Assembly (NCBI GenBank): GCA_964620675.1
Contig: CAZUJU010000002.1
Location: 65,973 to 129,972, forward strand
DNA: 64,000 nucleotides
Direction: 5' to 3'
From: CAYSFW01 sp964620675
Lineage (GTDB): Bacteria; Pseudomonadota; Gammaproteobacteria; UWMA-0217
Both the position numbers and the translations under genes were made by a program. Position 1 is the first letter of the stretch, and each line of letters opens with the position of its first letter. The notes beneath the pieces were generated by a model. The model had not been told where the DNA came from. It made no database searches and was given only the letters and a program-made list of their open reading frames with translations. Of this stretch, positions 1-8,707 are shown one piece after another.

Positions 1-1452
1 ACGCTTTCCGAGCTCCTGACTTTTTAGGTAGTGCTCAATACTCTCCACCGCGATCGACGCTTGACCAATGGCAGTGGTCAAAAGATGGGGTCGCACGATA
101 TCGCCTGCAGCAAAGTGCCCTGCCTTACCCTTGACCTGAAAATGCGGGTCTGCATTCATGAAGCCGTATCCGTTATCGAAATCGGGAAGCTCAGAAAGAT
201 CCCCTTTCTGCCCGATCGCCGAGACGATCAAATCCGCCTCGATAACGAATTCGGAACCCTCGATCGCTTCCGGACGGTTATTGACCATCTTGCATTTGCA
301 CAAACGCATACCGGTAGCTTTACCGTCGTCGTCGCGTAGCACTTCCAACGGCATTACGCTACCGATGATCGATACGCCTTCGCGTTGCGCGTCACGCACT
401 TCGTGTTCCGCCGCGGTCATATTCTCGACTGGGAAGAGCGAGGTCAGCGTAACCGTCGCGCCATCGCGTATCGCAGAGGCCGCTACGTCGTGCGCCGTGT
501 AGCCAAGTACGACGTTTTCAGGTCGGTCCTTGTCATTGATATTGGTGATATGGCCAAGACGACGCGCCACGGAAGCAACGTCGATCGAGGTATCGCCACC
601 GCCTACCACGACAACCCGTTCCGAAACGAGTTTCAAGCGACCATCATTGAACGCTTCGAGAAACGCAACCCCGCTGACGCAGTTCTTAGCCTCGACGAAT
701 CCCGGAATAGGCAGGTCCTTGCCCGCCTTCGCACCTAGTGCCCATAAAACAGCGTCGAACTCGCTTTCCACCTGCTCGACCGAAATGTCGCGTCCGACAC
801 GCGTGTTGAGACGCACCTCAACACCCATCTCGATAATGCGGTTGATCTCGCCATTGAGTACATCTCGCGGCGTGCGGTACCCGGGGATACCGTACTTCAT
901 CATTCCGCCGAGCTCGTCATGGTCATCGAAAAGCGTCACCCCGTGACCCAGCCGGCGCAGCTGATAGGCAGCGGCGAGGCCCGCCGGACCACCCCCGATA
1001 ACGGCAACTTTCTTTCCAGATTCCTGATTCGGAAGCGCGAATTTAAAGCCGCTCTGGAAAGCATGGTCACCAATGAACTGCTCCACCGAGTTGATGCCGA
1101 CGTGATCTTCAACCTGATTACGATTACATCCGTCTTCGCAGGGAGCGGGGCACACTCGTCCCATCATCGACGGGAACGGGTTCGCATCCGTCGAGCGGCG
1201 AAACGCGTATTCCTGCCACGTCATGCCAACGGGAGGCTTTTCGATTCCGCGTACGATATCGAGCCAACCGCGAATATCCTCACCTGACGGGCAGCTACCC
1301 TGGCAAGGCGGAGTCCGGTGAACGTAAGTTGGACACTTGTGAGAAGTATCCTCCTTAAAGATTTTGGCAGTCAGGTCATCCCATTTGTAATCACCGTCCT
1401 CAAACTTGCGGAACGTGAGTTTCTTGCTCATATCGTCGTGAGAGGTAGCCAT
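1..1452 (-). CDS. dsrL: DsrL, NAD(P)H:acceptor oxidoreductase of the dsr pathway (partial, C-terminus outside window)
   Basis: Iron-sulfur flavoprotein related to the small subunit of glutamate synthase; in sulfur oxidisers it takes electrons released by reverse DsrAB and passes them to NAD+. The 484 codons visible run off the left edge; the family is about 650 residues, so the C-terminal ferredoxin-like part is missing here. Visible features are an N-terminal cysteine cluster (CPTY, CQGSC, CPAPCEDGCNR), an FAD-binding GGGPAGLAAA near residue 170 and a second dinucleotide site GGGDTSIDVA. The ATG at 1452 follows the dsrK stop by 47 bases. Gene order after dsrK and the cysteine pattern make this call firm. 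Confidence 0.95.
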   Translation of the reverse strand, partial: MATSHDDMSKKLTFRKFEDGDYKWDDLTAKIFKEDTSHKCPTYVHRTPPCQGSCPSGEDIRGWLDIVRGIEKPPVGMTWQEYAFRRSTDANPFPSMMGRVCPAPCEDGCNRNQVEDHVGINSVEQFIGDHAFQSGFKFALPNQESGKKVAVIGGGPAGLAAAYQLRRLGHGVTLFDDHDELGGMMKYGIPGYRTPRDVLNGEINRIIEMGVEVRLNTRVGRDISVEQVESEFDAVLWALGAKAGKDLPIPGFVEAKNCVSGVAFLEAFNDGRLKLVSERVVVVGGGDTSIDVASVARRLGHITNINDKDRPENVVLGYTAHDVAASAIRDGATVTLTSLFPVENMTAAEHEVRDAQREGVSIIGSVMPLEVLRDDDGKATGMRLCKCKMVNNRPEAIEGSEFVIEADLIVSAIGQKGDLSELPDFDNGYGFMNADPHFQVKGKAGHFAAGDIVRPHLLTTAIGQASIAVESIEHYLKSQELGKR

Positions 1453-1499
1453 GTTCAATCACCTCGCGGTTTTTTTACTCGTAATTCTGCCGAACCCAA

Positions 1500-2993
1500 T
1501 CAGGCCTCGGCCCCATCTAAAATAATGGCGTTGCTAACCAATTGATGTAGGCTAACAATCTGATCCATCTCAAATCCGTAGTACGGCAGCACTTTTGAGA
1601 ATTGACTCTTACAGATCGCACAGATAGCAGCCATGTGCGTAACGCCGTGGTGTTCCACAACCTCTTTCAAGGAGGTCATTCTGGGCAAGGCCCCTTTAAT
1701 CCGCACGTCCATGAGGTCATCAGTTAGCAATCCGCCGCCACCACCGCAGCAATAAGTGCCTTCTCCGATCGTCTCCGCGGCCATATCGACGTAGTTATTG
1801 CATACGGTTTTAAGAATCGCTCGGGGAATCTCGAACTGTCCGCCAGGCTTATCACCCATTCGCGAGGCGCGGGCGACGTTGCACGAATCGTGAAACGTTA
1901 CGACCTTGTCATCGTTCGCCGATTTATCGAAGCGCAGTTTCCCTGCCTTGATAAGGTCATAGGTAAACTCGCAAATATGCTGCGGAACCGGGTAGCGCGG
2001 ATCGAGAAAATCGAACGGCCCGGCAAGCGTGTTCAGAAAGCTGTATGCAACACGCCAAGCGTGACCGCATTCGCCAAATACAATGCGTTTGACCCCAAGC
2101 TCAAGCGCCGCTTCGCGAATTCGCAGCGCGATTCGCTGCATGTTCTCGTAGCTTCCGATGAATAAACCGAAATTCGCGGCCTCGCTCGCTTTGGAACTGA
2201 AGGTCCAACTGACGCCGGCCGCGTGAAACACCTTGCCGTAGCCGATTAAACCATCGATATGCGGTTCCGCGAAGAAATCGGCGGAAGGCGTGACAACGAG
2301 TACCTCGGCGCCCTTGACGTCAAGCGGATACCGCACGTCAATGCCCGTCTCGTCCTTCACATCCTCTTCGACGCCTTCGAGCGTGTTACGAAGCGCGGCC
2401 TCGGGCAAACCGAGATTGTTACCAATCTTGTATACCTTGCCGATAATCTCGTTACTGTACTTTTGCCCTTTCCCGACGGCCGCCATAACTTCGCGCGCCG
2501 CCATCGTGACTTCAGCGGTATCGATGCCGTAGGGACAGTACACGGAGCAACGACGACACTCCGAACACTGATGGAAGTAGTTGTACCAGTCGTTCAGTAC
2601 GTCTTCCGTTAGATCAACCGCGCCGACCAGTTTCGGAAGATATTTGCCGGGGAGTGTGAAATAACGTCGATAGACCTTGCGGAACAGGTCTTGGCGCGCG
2701 ACAGGCATGTTCTTCGGATCTGCCGAACCGAGGTAGTAGTGGCATTTATCGGTACACGCGCCGCATTTGACGCAAGAATCCATGTAAACCTTGAGCGAGC
2801 GGTATTTACCGAGTAGTTCGCCCATCTTGTCGATGGCCTTTTCTTGCCAGTTTTCCACCAACTCACCGGGGTATCCGAGTGGCGCCTGGTGATCCGGCTT
2901 GGCGACGAACGGGCCACTCTTCTCCATCGAACCAGGCTTGATGCGCGGAATACGTATGCTGTCGTGAACTTCTGGTACTTCTACGGCGGCCAT
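1500..2993 (-). CDS. dsrK: DsrK, HdrD-like iron-sulfur subunit of the DsrMKJOP membrane complex
   Basis: Cytoplasmic catalytic subunit thought to exchange electrons between the DsrC trisulfide/disulfide and the quinone pool through DsrM. The 497-residue protein carries two ferredoxin-type cysteine sets (CVKCGACTDKC near residue 74, CSECRRCSVYC near 141) and a C-terminal CCG-type site (CCGGGGG near 416, with upstream FGECGH and DSCN), the heterodisulfide-reductase signature for a special [4Fe-4S] cluster. It sits between dsrM and dsrL in the canonical order. An AGGAG lies about 10 bases before the ATG. dsrJ, dsrO and dsrP should lie to the left of the window. Confidence 0.97.
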   Translation of the reverse strand: MAAVEVPEVHDSIRIPRIKPGSMEKSGPFVAKPDHQAPLGYPGELVENWQEKAIDKMGELLGKYRSLKVYMDSCVKCGACTDKCHYYLGSADPKNMPVARQDLFRKVYRRYFTLPGKYLPKLVGAVDLTEDVLNDWYNYFHQCSECRRCSVYCPYGIDTAEVTMAAREVMAAVGKGQKYSNEIIGKVYKIGNNLGLPEAALRNTLEGVEEDVKDETGIDVRYPLDVKGAEVLVVTPSADFFAEPHIDGLIGYGKVFHAAGVSWTFSSKASEAANFGLFIGSYENMQRIALRIREAALELGVKRIVFGECGHAWRVAYSFLNTLAGPFDFLDPRYPVPQHICEFTYDLIKAGKLRFDKSANDDKVVTFHDSCNVARASRMGDKPGGQFEIPRAILKTVCNNYVDMAAETIGEGTYCCGGGGGLLTDDLMDVRIKGALPRMTSLKEVVEHHGVTHMAAICAICKSQFSKVLPYYGFEMDQIVSLHQLVSNAIILDGAEA

Positions 2994-3023
2994 CAGTATC
3001 GTGACTCCTGTAGGATCTCTGTT

Positions 3024-3764
3024 CTAGCGTTTGTTGGGGCTTTCGAGCTTGAGCGCCCACGAAGCGACATGGCGACGCTCCCTCGGATTGTCGACCTGAT
3101 TGCGACTGGGGCTAAAAAACACACCCGGCGCGTGCAGCAGCTTGCTGAAAGGGAAGATGATCATCAGTGCCGCAACGAGGAGTAAATGAATCAACAGTGC
3201 CGGATGGGTAGGGAGTGTTTGCCAATCGAATAGCATCAACCCCAAGAAAAAGGCTTTGAGCGCGACGATGTCGATTTTGGTAAAAAATGTCATTAGCGCG
3301 CCACTGATCCCTATAGCGATCAACAGTACCAACATCAGATAATCTGACGGCGCCGAGATATACCTTACGCGATCGACGACGATACGCCTCACTAACAATC
3401 CCGCGAGTCCGAACAACATCGCGAACGCGGCGTACTTTCCAAACGGTTGTATGAGCGTGACCCAAAACCACACCGGTTCGGTGAAGTATCTCAGATGGCG
3501 CAAAAGCACCAACAACAAACCAAAATGAAACAGCCAACCAAAAATCCAAATCCACTTGTTAGATTTGAACAAACTCTCAAACAGCACCACCTCTTTGGCG
3601 AGGCGGATCGCTACCCCAACTTGCGTTGTCGGCGCTGGCGTAGTCGGAATTTTGAGCGGTGCCGGTGTCTTGTAATACGTCCATACGCGATAACCAATTC
3701 CGCCGATCAGCAGAACCGTCGCAACATAGTATAAAAGCGCATAGACAACCGTCAGAAACGACAT
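3024..3764 (-). CDS. dsrM: DsrM, NarI-like heme b membrane subunit
   Basis: Integral membrane cytochrome b that pairs with DsrK and exchanges electrons with quinone. The 246-residue sequence has about five or six hydrophobic helices (first spans residues 4-28, others around 70-90, 105-125, 140-165, 190-210) and histidines inside or next to helices (FHFGLL, LIHLLLVAAL) suited to heme b, as in the NarI family. It is followed after 30 bases by dsrK. The C-terminus is cytoplasmic and basic (RERRHVASWALKLESPNKR). Confidence 0.95.
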   Translation of the reverse strand: MSFLTVVYALLYYVATVLLIGGIGYRVWTYYKTPAPLKIPTTPAPTTQVGVAIRLAKEVVLFESLFKSNKWIWIFGWLFHFGLLLVLLRHLRYFTEPVWFWVTLIQPFGKYAAFAMLFGLAGLLVRRIVVDRVRYISAPSDYLMLVLLIAIGISGALMTFFTKIDIVALKAFFLGLMLFDWQTLPTHPALLIHLLLVAALMIIFPFSKLLHAPGVFFSPSRNQVDNPRERRHVASWALKLESPNKR

Positions 3765-3789
3765 GTTTCTGTTCTCCGCAGATTAGGAT

Positions 3790-3813
3790 TTCGGGATCCA
3801 ACCGGATCCCGAA
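3790..3813 (-). promoter_or_regulatory. Perfect hairpin between dsrC and dsrM
   Basis: A 10-bp perfect inverted repeat (TTCGGGATCC / GGATCCCGAA) with a 4-base loop sits just after the dsrC stop and before the dsrM start. There is no T-run after it in the direction of transcription, so it looks like an mRNA stabiliser or partial attenuator within the operon, not a full terminator. That would fit DsrC being needed in excess over the membrane complex; this role is inferred. Confidence 0.7.
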
Positions 3814-3836
3814 TCTGGATCAAATGTACTTCAGAA

Positions 3837-4169
3837 CTAGACGCAGCCTGTCGGCTTCGGCAGACCGGCGTATTTGCACGCTTGTTTCGCTGGCCCATAA
3901 GGGAAGAGCTCGTATAAATACTTACTATTACCCTTGTCCGGACCCAACTTCTTGCCGATTGCCTTTGTCAGCACGCGAACTGCTGGCGCGATTTGATACT
4001 CATCGTAATATTCGCGCAGGAAATTGATAACCTCCCAGTGGTTATTGCTGAGATCAGCGCCGTCCGCCTGCGCCATGGCCGCAGCCACTTCGGGATTCCA
4101 CTCGGAAAGGTTAGCCAGATAACCTTCTTCGTCGGTTTCGTATGTCTTACCGTTTACTTCAAGTGCCAT
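3837..4169 (-). CDS. dsrC: DsrC, sulfur-carrier protein with both redox cysteines
   Basis: Small soluble protein that carries sulfane sulfur to DsrAB and is recycled by DsrMK. The 110-residue sequence ends in a flexible arm with Cys98 (KQACKYAG) and penultimate Cys109 (TGCV), ten residues apart as in true DsrC, unlike TusE (only the last Cys) or RspA (none). Conserved DsrC landmarks include NHWEVINFLREYY and LYELFPYGPAKQ. It follows dsrEFH, its persulfide donor, as in Allochromatium. A second, cysteine-free homologue occurs at 28503-28841. Confidence 0.98.
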   Translation of the reverse strand: MALEVNGKTYETDEEGYLANLSEWNPEVAAAMAQADGADLSNNHWEVINFLREYYDEYQIAPAVRVLTKAIGKKLGPDKGNSKYLYELFPYGPAKQACKYAGLPKPTGCV

Positions 4170-4207
4170 TGCAGAAATCTCCTACCAGAATCTATTAAAG
4201 ATGTGCG

Positions 4208-4516
4208 TTAAAGCCAGGATTGATTATTGTCGTGTTCCGCGACGAGATCGACGAAACCCGAGTAATCTACCGACTTGATACCCTCGATCAGATGCGCGTC
4301 CGAGATTCCTCGAGCCTTAACGTCAGGACCGAGGACGTAAACTTTCAGCCCACCCATTGCGCCTTTCACCTGCTCGGAAAACGCGGAATTATTCATCGCA
4401 CCGATCACGCCGTCCTCGATCATCAGCACCGATGAACCCTCCGCGGCAAGCCTGAGACAACTGCTCAACGCATTGCGCTCGAAAGGTGACTTGTTAACGA
4501 TATGCAACATTGCCAT
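4208..4516 (-). CDS. dsrH: DsrH subunit of the DsrEFH sulfurtransferase
   Basis: TusB-like subunit of the cytoplasmic DsrE2F2H2 hexamer that hands persulfide sulfur to DsrC. The 102-residue protein starts MLHIVNKSPFERN and has Cys20, the conserved DsrH cysteine. It lies 12 bases after dsrF and 38 bases before dsrC in the operon. DsrEFH is diagnostic of sulfur oxidisers and absent from sulfate reducers. Confidence 0.95.
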   Translation of the reverse strand: MAMLHIVNKSPFERNALSSCLRLAAEGSSVLMIEDGVIGAMNNSAFSEQVKGAMGGLKVYVLGPDVKARGISDAHLIEGIKSVDYSGFVDLVAEHDNNQSWL

Positions 4517-4528
4517 CGACTTTTACCT

Positions 4529-4936
4529 CTAGAAACTCAGAACGACATCGGCTTGACCCATCAGTGCAGCCAATTCACCGGAACTGACCACCTGAATGGA
4601 ATCCTTTTCGGCGTAATCCTCTTCTGCGTCCTCATAGGTCAGAGACTGTAGATCGTCTACCGTCAAACCCCGCGCTTCGAGCGATTCCTTCTCCACGTAA
4701 ATCTTGGTGACCTCATAGTCGCCCAGCGCGGAATAGGTCTTAGAGAAGTTTTTCATGCCGATCCCGGCCGCGTCCTGACCCTTGGTCAATTGAAAAACAC
4801 CGTCGTCGACGAACACGAGTCGCACGTCTTGCTCAAATGCCGCACCGATCAGCACAACCTCAAGTGACTCCAAGGCATAAACCGTGCCGTAAGGAGCCTT
4901 GCGGTTCACATAGTAGAACTGTTTCACTGTTGACAT
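4529..4936 (-). CDS. dsrF: DsrF subunit of the DsrEFH sulfurtransferase
   Basis: TusC-like subunit of the DsrEFH complex. The 135-residue protein has the DsrE/F fold start (KQFYYVNRKAPYGT) and the GAAFEQDVRLVFVDDGVFQL segment typical of DsrF; it contains no cysteine at all, consistent with DsrF being structural, not a sulfur carrier. It is 9 bases downstream of dsrE. Confidence 0.95.
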   Translation of the reverse strand: MSTVKQFYYVNRKAPYGTVYALESLEVVLIGAAFEQDVRLVFVDDGVFQLTKGQDAAGIGMKNFSKTYSALGDYEVTKIYVEKESLEARGLTVDDLQSLTYEDAEEDYAEKDSIQVVSSGELAALMGQADVVLSF

Positions 4937-4945
4937 AGCGCCCCC

Positions 4946-5338
4946 TTAGTCTCCGAACACGACAAGCCGCTCCGCCTGGATTCCCGCCTCAATCAACTGA
5001 CCGAGCCCGGAAATTCTAAAGCCAGGGGCGATGTTGTTAGCGTCCTTACCCTGGCGCTTGGCCTCGTTCTCGTCAAGCAGACCACGGCGCTGGGCCGCAG
5101 CGATACAAATGACCAAGTCGAGACCATGCTGGGCAGCAAGTTCGCTCCATTGTTGCGTGATGTTCCGATCGTCCTGCGGGGGTACCGCAAGACGCGTGCC
5201 ATTATTCACGCCATCGTGGTAGAAGAACACGCGAAAAATCTCGTGTCCTTTTTCCAGCGCGGCTTTCGTGAATAGCAAGGCCGAATCGGACGACTGATGG
5301 GTATAGGGACCCTCGTTAACCAGAATCGCAAGCTTCAC
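4946..5338 (-). CDS. dsrE: DsrE, catalytic subunit of the DsrEFH sulfurtransferase
   Basis: TusD-like subunit; its active cysteine carries the persulfide passed to DsrC. Cys78 in DLVICIAAAQRRG is at the same position as the Allochromatium active cysteine and is the only cysteine in the 130-residue protein. The FFYHDGVNNG segment is typical of DsrE/TusD. It begins 15 bases after dsrB. Confidence 0.96.
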   Translation of the reverse strand: MKLAILVNEGPYTHQSSDSALLFTKAALEKGHEIFRVFFYHDGVNNGTRLAVPPQDDRNITQQWSELAAQHGLDLVICIAAAQRRGLLDENEAKRQGKDANNIAPGFRISGLGQLIEAGIQAERLVVFGD

Positions 5339-5353
5339 GTTACGCCCTCTGTT

Positions 5354-6442
5354 CTAGAAGCGGATGTGCGTCGAGGCGTTGAGGCTATTTCGCGCGCCAC
5401 GCCAGTTATCGATATGGAACTTCGTGAACGGCAAGCCGGTCAGTTCGAAAAACCGCGGCCAACCCACGCGCTCGATCCAATCATTGATACGCTCCCAATC
5501 CTTCGCATCCTCTTTGTAACACTTGAGGATCTTCTTAACGATCGCAGTTGCCTCGGGCCAACGCGGCGGATTATTGGGAATGCCGGACGCCACCAGCTTC
5601 TGAAAGGTTGGCTTTCCACGCGCATTGGAGTGGTTGCCACCGACCCAGATCGCAAGCTTGGAGTGCTCGGCATCGTTAATTTGCATCGGAGGGCATGGCG
5701 GATAGCAGGCACCGCAGCAAATGCATTTCCGCTCATCGACCTCAAGCGACGGCTTACCGTTCACCAGTGCCGGACGAATTGCGGCGACCGGACAACGCGC
5801 AACGACCGAAGGCCGCTCACAAACGTTGGCAACCAGATCATGATTGATCTTGGGCGGCTTGGTGTGCTGCACGTTAATCGCGATATCACCTTGGCCACCG
5901 CAGTTGATCTGGCAGCAAGAGGTCGTGATGTGTACGCGATTGGGCATGTTCCACGAACGAAACTCATCGATAAGCTCGTCCATCATCGCCTTGACAACAC
6001 CCGACGCATCGGTTCCAGGAATGTCGCAGTGCAACCAACCCTGGGTGTGCGAAATCATTGCAACCGAGTTTCGCGTACCACCAACAATGTATCCAGCCGC
6101 AGTCAGCTGATCGATGAGCGGCTGCACCTTGGCCTCATCGCTCACCATGATCTCGACGTTGCTACGGATGGTGAAGCGAATAAACCCCTCGCCATAGGTA
6201 TCAGCGATATCGCAAAGCTTGCGAATCGTGAATACATCAAGGATACGCTGGGTACCACACTTGATACTCCAGAGTTTCTCACCGGACTTGGCTACGTGGA
6301 GCAGCACGCCGGGTTGAGGATCTTCGTGATAATCCCAGTTGCCATAGTTGCGGCGCATGGACGGATGCATGTATTGAAACGATTCGGGGCATCCCGTTTC
6401 GATCGGTGGACGGAGAGCTGCGTCAGCCATACCTATCTCCAA
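5354..6442 (-). CDS. dsrB: DsrB, beta subunit of reverse-type dissimilatory sulfite reductase
   Basis: Forms the alpha2beta2 siroheme enzyme with DsrA; in this setting it oxidises DsrC-bound sulfur to sulfite in the cytoplasm. The 362-residue protein has the sulfite-reductase cysteine region TTSCCQINCGGQGD near residue 154 and an inserted ferredoxin domain (ERKCICCGACYPPCPP near 238) for an extra [4Fe-4S] cluster. It follows dsrA after 51 bases. The start is the ATG opening MEIGMADAALRPP; a second ATG four codons later (MADAALRPP) is equally possible. Confidence 0.97.
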   Translation of the reverse strand: MEIGMADAALRPPIETGCPESFQYMHPSMRRNYGNWDYHEDPQPGVLLHVAKSGEKLWSIKCGTQRILDVFTIRKLCDIADTYGEGFIRFTIRSNVEIMVSDEAKVQPLIDQLTAAGYIVGGTRNSVAMISHTQGWLHCDIPGTDASGVVKAMMDELIDEFRSWNMPNRVHITTSCCQINCGGQGDIAINVQHTKPPKINHDLVANVCERPSVVARCPVAAIRPALVNGKPSLEVDERKCICCGACYPPCPPMQINDAEHSKLAIWVGGNHSNARGKPTFQKLVASGIPNNPPRWPEATAIVKKILKCYKEDAKDWERINDWIERVGWPRFFELTGLPFTKFHIDNWRGARNSLNASTHIRF

Positions 6443-6493
6443 AAGTTCAATTGAGGTTTAACCTGAAAGATAACGTATTTGATCCGCACCGTT

Positions 6494-7750
6494 TCAGCCG
6501 GCAGCCTGCTCGGCCTTGCGTTCAAACCACTTTTCGGCTTCCGTATCCCACTCGTCCATACGCACGTATGAACTTTGACGCGGACTGCTCACCATGTTCG
6601 GATCCACATCGACACCGACGCCTTCAAGGAAGTTGACCAGGCCAATACGTTCGATCATTTCGCCGCAACGCTCATGCTCCAAGCCATTTTCAGCCCAGAA
6701 ATCGATGATGTTTTCGGCAAGCTCAACAATCTTGGCATAGTCGTCGTCGCTGTCCATTTTCATGAAAGGCACCACGACGGTACCCATCAAGTCACCGATC
6801 TTGAGCGTACGCTTGCCACCAATGAGGATACTGACACCGCGATCGTCCCCAGGCGAAAGCGCCTTCGGCAGGACGTTAAGGCAATGCATGCAGCGCACGC
6901 AGTTGCGGTTGTCGACGCGCAGCGTGTCATCATCATTGAGCGAAAGCGCGTTGGTCGGACAACGCGTAATGACGTTGTCGATTAGGTACTGACGCCCCTT
7001 TGAGCCGACATACGCCTTGAACTGCGCCTGATCGACTTTCATGTCGTCGCGCCAAGTGCCGATGATTGCGAAGTCGGAACGCTCGATCGCATTTTGGCAG
7101 TCGTTGGGGCAACCGGATACTTTGAACTTGAACTTATACGGCAACGCCGGGCGATGCACGTCATCAGTAAAGCGATTCAGCAGCGTACGATGGAGGCGCT
7201 GCTCGTCGGCGCAGGACTGCTCACAGCGCGCCGCACCGACGCACGACATGCCGGTGCGCACACAGGGACCCGCCCCTCCCAGATCCCAACCGTACTCGTT
7301 GATTTCGTTGAAAAAGTGCTGGGTGTTCTCAGTGGTCGTCCCGATAAACATAATGTTTCCGGTCTGACCATGAAATGTGATCAAGCCAGATCCATGCTTT
7401 TCCCAACTGTCGGCCAATTGACGCAACATATCCGTGCTGTAGTGGTTGCCGGCAGGCGGCTGGACGCGCAGGGTATGGAACTCACGTGACTCAGGAAACT
7501 GCTTTCCGACCTCGGAAAACCGCGGAATGATGCCACTGCCGTAACCAAATACGGAAACCGTACCCCCTTTCCAGTAACCCTTGCGGGTCTCGTAAGAGTG
7601 CTCGAGTTGACCGAGCAGCGAATTCGCCACATCGCGAATACGCTCATCCGAATGCTGGTCGCGCAACCGCTTGAAGCCAGAGATGAAGCTCGGCCAAGGA
7701 CCGTTCTCGAGCTCATCCAGCATCGGGGTATCGTGGAGATTTTTTGCCAT
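6494..7750 (-). CDS. dsrA: DsrA, alpha subunit of reverse-type dissimilatory sulfite reductase
   Basis: Siroheme-binding subunit and first gene of the dsr operon. The 418-residue protein shows the coupled siroheme/[4Fe-4S] ligands CVGAARCEQSC (near 169) and SGCPNDC (near 213), and a ferredoxin insert with CPTNA and NCVRCMHCLN (near 265-290). An AGGAG lies 6 bases before the ATG. A likely promoter with upstream palindromes is at 7864-7944. Siroheme is presumably supplied by CysG at 43280-44689. Confidence 0.98.
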   Translation of the reverse strand: MAKNLHDTPMLDELENGPWPSFISGFKRLRDQHSDERIRDVANSLLGQLEHSYETRKGYWKGGTVSVFGYGSGIIPRFSEVGKQFPESREFHTLRVQPPAGNHYSTDMLRQLADSWEKHGSGLITFHGQTGNIMFIGTTTENTQHFFNEINEYGWDLGGAGPCVRTGMSCVGAARCEQSCADEQRLHRTLLNRFTDDVHRPALPYKFKFKVSGCPNDCQNAIERSDFAIIGTWRDDMKVDQAQFKAYVGSKGRQYLIDNVITRCPTNALSLNDDDTLRVDNRNCVRCMHCLNVLPKALSPGDDRGVSILIGGKRTLKIGDLMGTVVVPFMKMDSDDDYAKIVELAENIIDFWAENGLEHERCGEMIERIGLVNFLEGVGVDVDPNMVSSPRQSSYVRMDEWDTEAEKWFERKAEQAAG

Positions 7751-7863
7751 GTCGGTCTCCTAAGGAATTAATGGGTTTCTCGTTACCGCCGCCGGAAGCG
7801 CTAAAGCGCGCCTACCGACAGTCGATCAAGTCTGGGTCTAGCCGTTATGCCAAGTAGCCCCGC

Positions 7864-7892
7864 AGTGTAGAAGTGGTCCAGCCAGCCGGCAA
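7864..7892 (-). promoter_or_regulatory. Candidate sigma70 promoter of the dsr operon
   Basis: Reading leftward, TTGCCG (7887-7892) and TACACT (7864-7869) are separated by exactly 17 bases, giving a start about 105 bases before the dsrA ATG. The -35 match is imperfect, as expected for an activator-dependent promoter. No gene is seen in the rest of 7751-8148. Confidence 0.5.
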
Positions 7893-7896
7893 TCTC

Positions 7897-7944
7897 CTAG
7901 TTGGGGGACCCCCTAGACCGTTGCGATTTATCCCGCATGGGATA
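7897..7944 (-). promoter_or_regulatory. Two palindromes upstream of the dsr promoter
   Basis: CTAGTTGGGGGACCCCCTAG (7897-7916) has five G, one A, five C at its centre with CTA/TAG ends. TATCCCGCATGGGATA (7929-7944) is a perfect 6+6 palindrome with a 4-base spacer. They begin 5 and 37 bases upstream of the candidate -35, about -40 to -60 and -70 to -90, typical positions for an activator. The regulator is not identifiable from the sequence. Confidence 0.55.
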
Positions 7945-8106
7945 GCCTCATCGGTAATGCGACGCACCAAGATCAGCGCGTGAGGCGCTCGAACGCCCGC
8001 CTCGGGATTGCCTACAGTAGACGAACAAGGCGACGCTCGCTCATCGCCTACACCTATTCGGCGCGAATACGCTGACGAGCGATCGAGCCGCGAGTGTTGG
8101 CCGCGC

Positions 8107-8127
8107 CCCGGTTACAACTCAACCGGG
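8107..8127 (-). terminator. Hairpin downstream of dsrE2
   Basis: CCCGGTT / AACCGGG with a 7-base loop lies 22 bases after the dsrE2 stop. No T-run follows, so it may be a weak terminator or a 3' end stabiliser separating rhd-dsrE2 from the dsr promoter. Confidence 0.4.
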
Positions 8128-8148
8128 ACATCACGCCAGGTGTGTAGG

Positions 8149-8619
8149 TCAAATGAATAGGCAGATGTCGGACTCGCCAGCGAACTCGAAAAACGTCGCT
8201 GCGCCGCCGTACTCGATGCCGTCGATGAACTCACTAATTTTGAGATCAAATAGATCAACGGTCATCTGACAGGCAACAAACTTGACTTCCGCTTCCAAGC
8301 AGAGTGAACGAAGCTCAGCCAGATCCGCCACCCCTTTATCCTTCATCTTTTTCTTCATCATCGTCGTCATCATGCCCTGCATACCCGGCAACGCCTGCAG
8401 CAACACGGGCATCGGCATCGGCATCGGCATGCCCGGATTACCGAGGGACGTCACCTGAAGCGCGAGTTTCTTCTTCAATAACTGCAGACCATAAAACGTG
8501 AAAAAAATCTGCGTTTCATAACCTAGCGCCGCAGCCGTCGAGGCCAGAATGAATGGCGGGTAGGCCCAATCGAGCGTCCCTTTCGTTGCTATGATGGCAA
8601 GCTTCTTCGCATCAGACAT
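8149..8619 (-). CDS. dsrE2: DsrE2-family sulfur-transfer protein
   Basis: DsrE/DsrF/DsrH-like family member (DsrE2) found in rhd-tusA-dsrE2 clusters that mobilise sulfane sulfur before the Dsr pathway. The 156-residue protein has the family start KKLAIIATKGTLDWAYPPF, a variable hinge with a repeated Met-Pro run (from a GGCATC hexamer repeat at 8409-8430) and lysine-rich MMKKKMKDKG, then two cysteines spaced C-x9-C (SLC...VAC near 107-117), the expected persulfide sites. It lies 88 bases after the rhodanese gene. No tusA gene lies between them, although tusA is usual there. Confidence 0.85.
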   Translation of the reverse strand: MSDAKKLAIIATKGTLDWAYPPFILASTAAALGYETQIFFTFYGLQLLKKKLALQVTSLGNPGMPMPMPMPVLLQALPGMQGMMTTMMKKKMKDKGVADLAELRSLCLEAEVKFVACQMTVDLFDLKISEFIDGIEYGGAATFFEFAGESDICLFI

Positions 8620-8707
8620 GAATTTTACCTCTCTCGCATAATCGATGCTGTCGGGATGATACCGCGTCGAGCGGCCCTGCGGATTGCATCAGGCCACTGA
8701 TGACCGG

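Noticed and set aside
5297..6454. A 385-codon open frame opposite dsrB
   Set aside because: Antisense shadow of dsrB in GC-rich DNA; no domain, and dsrB is unequivocal.
8409..8430. GGCATC hexamer repeat in dsrE2 as a phase-variable tract
   Set aside because: The unit is a multiple of three, so slippage only changes Met-Pro copies in a hinge; not a switch.
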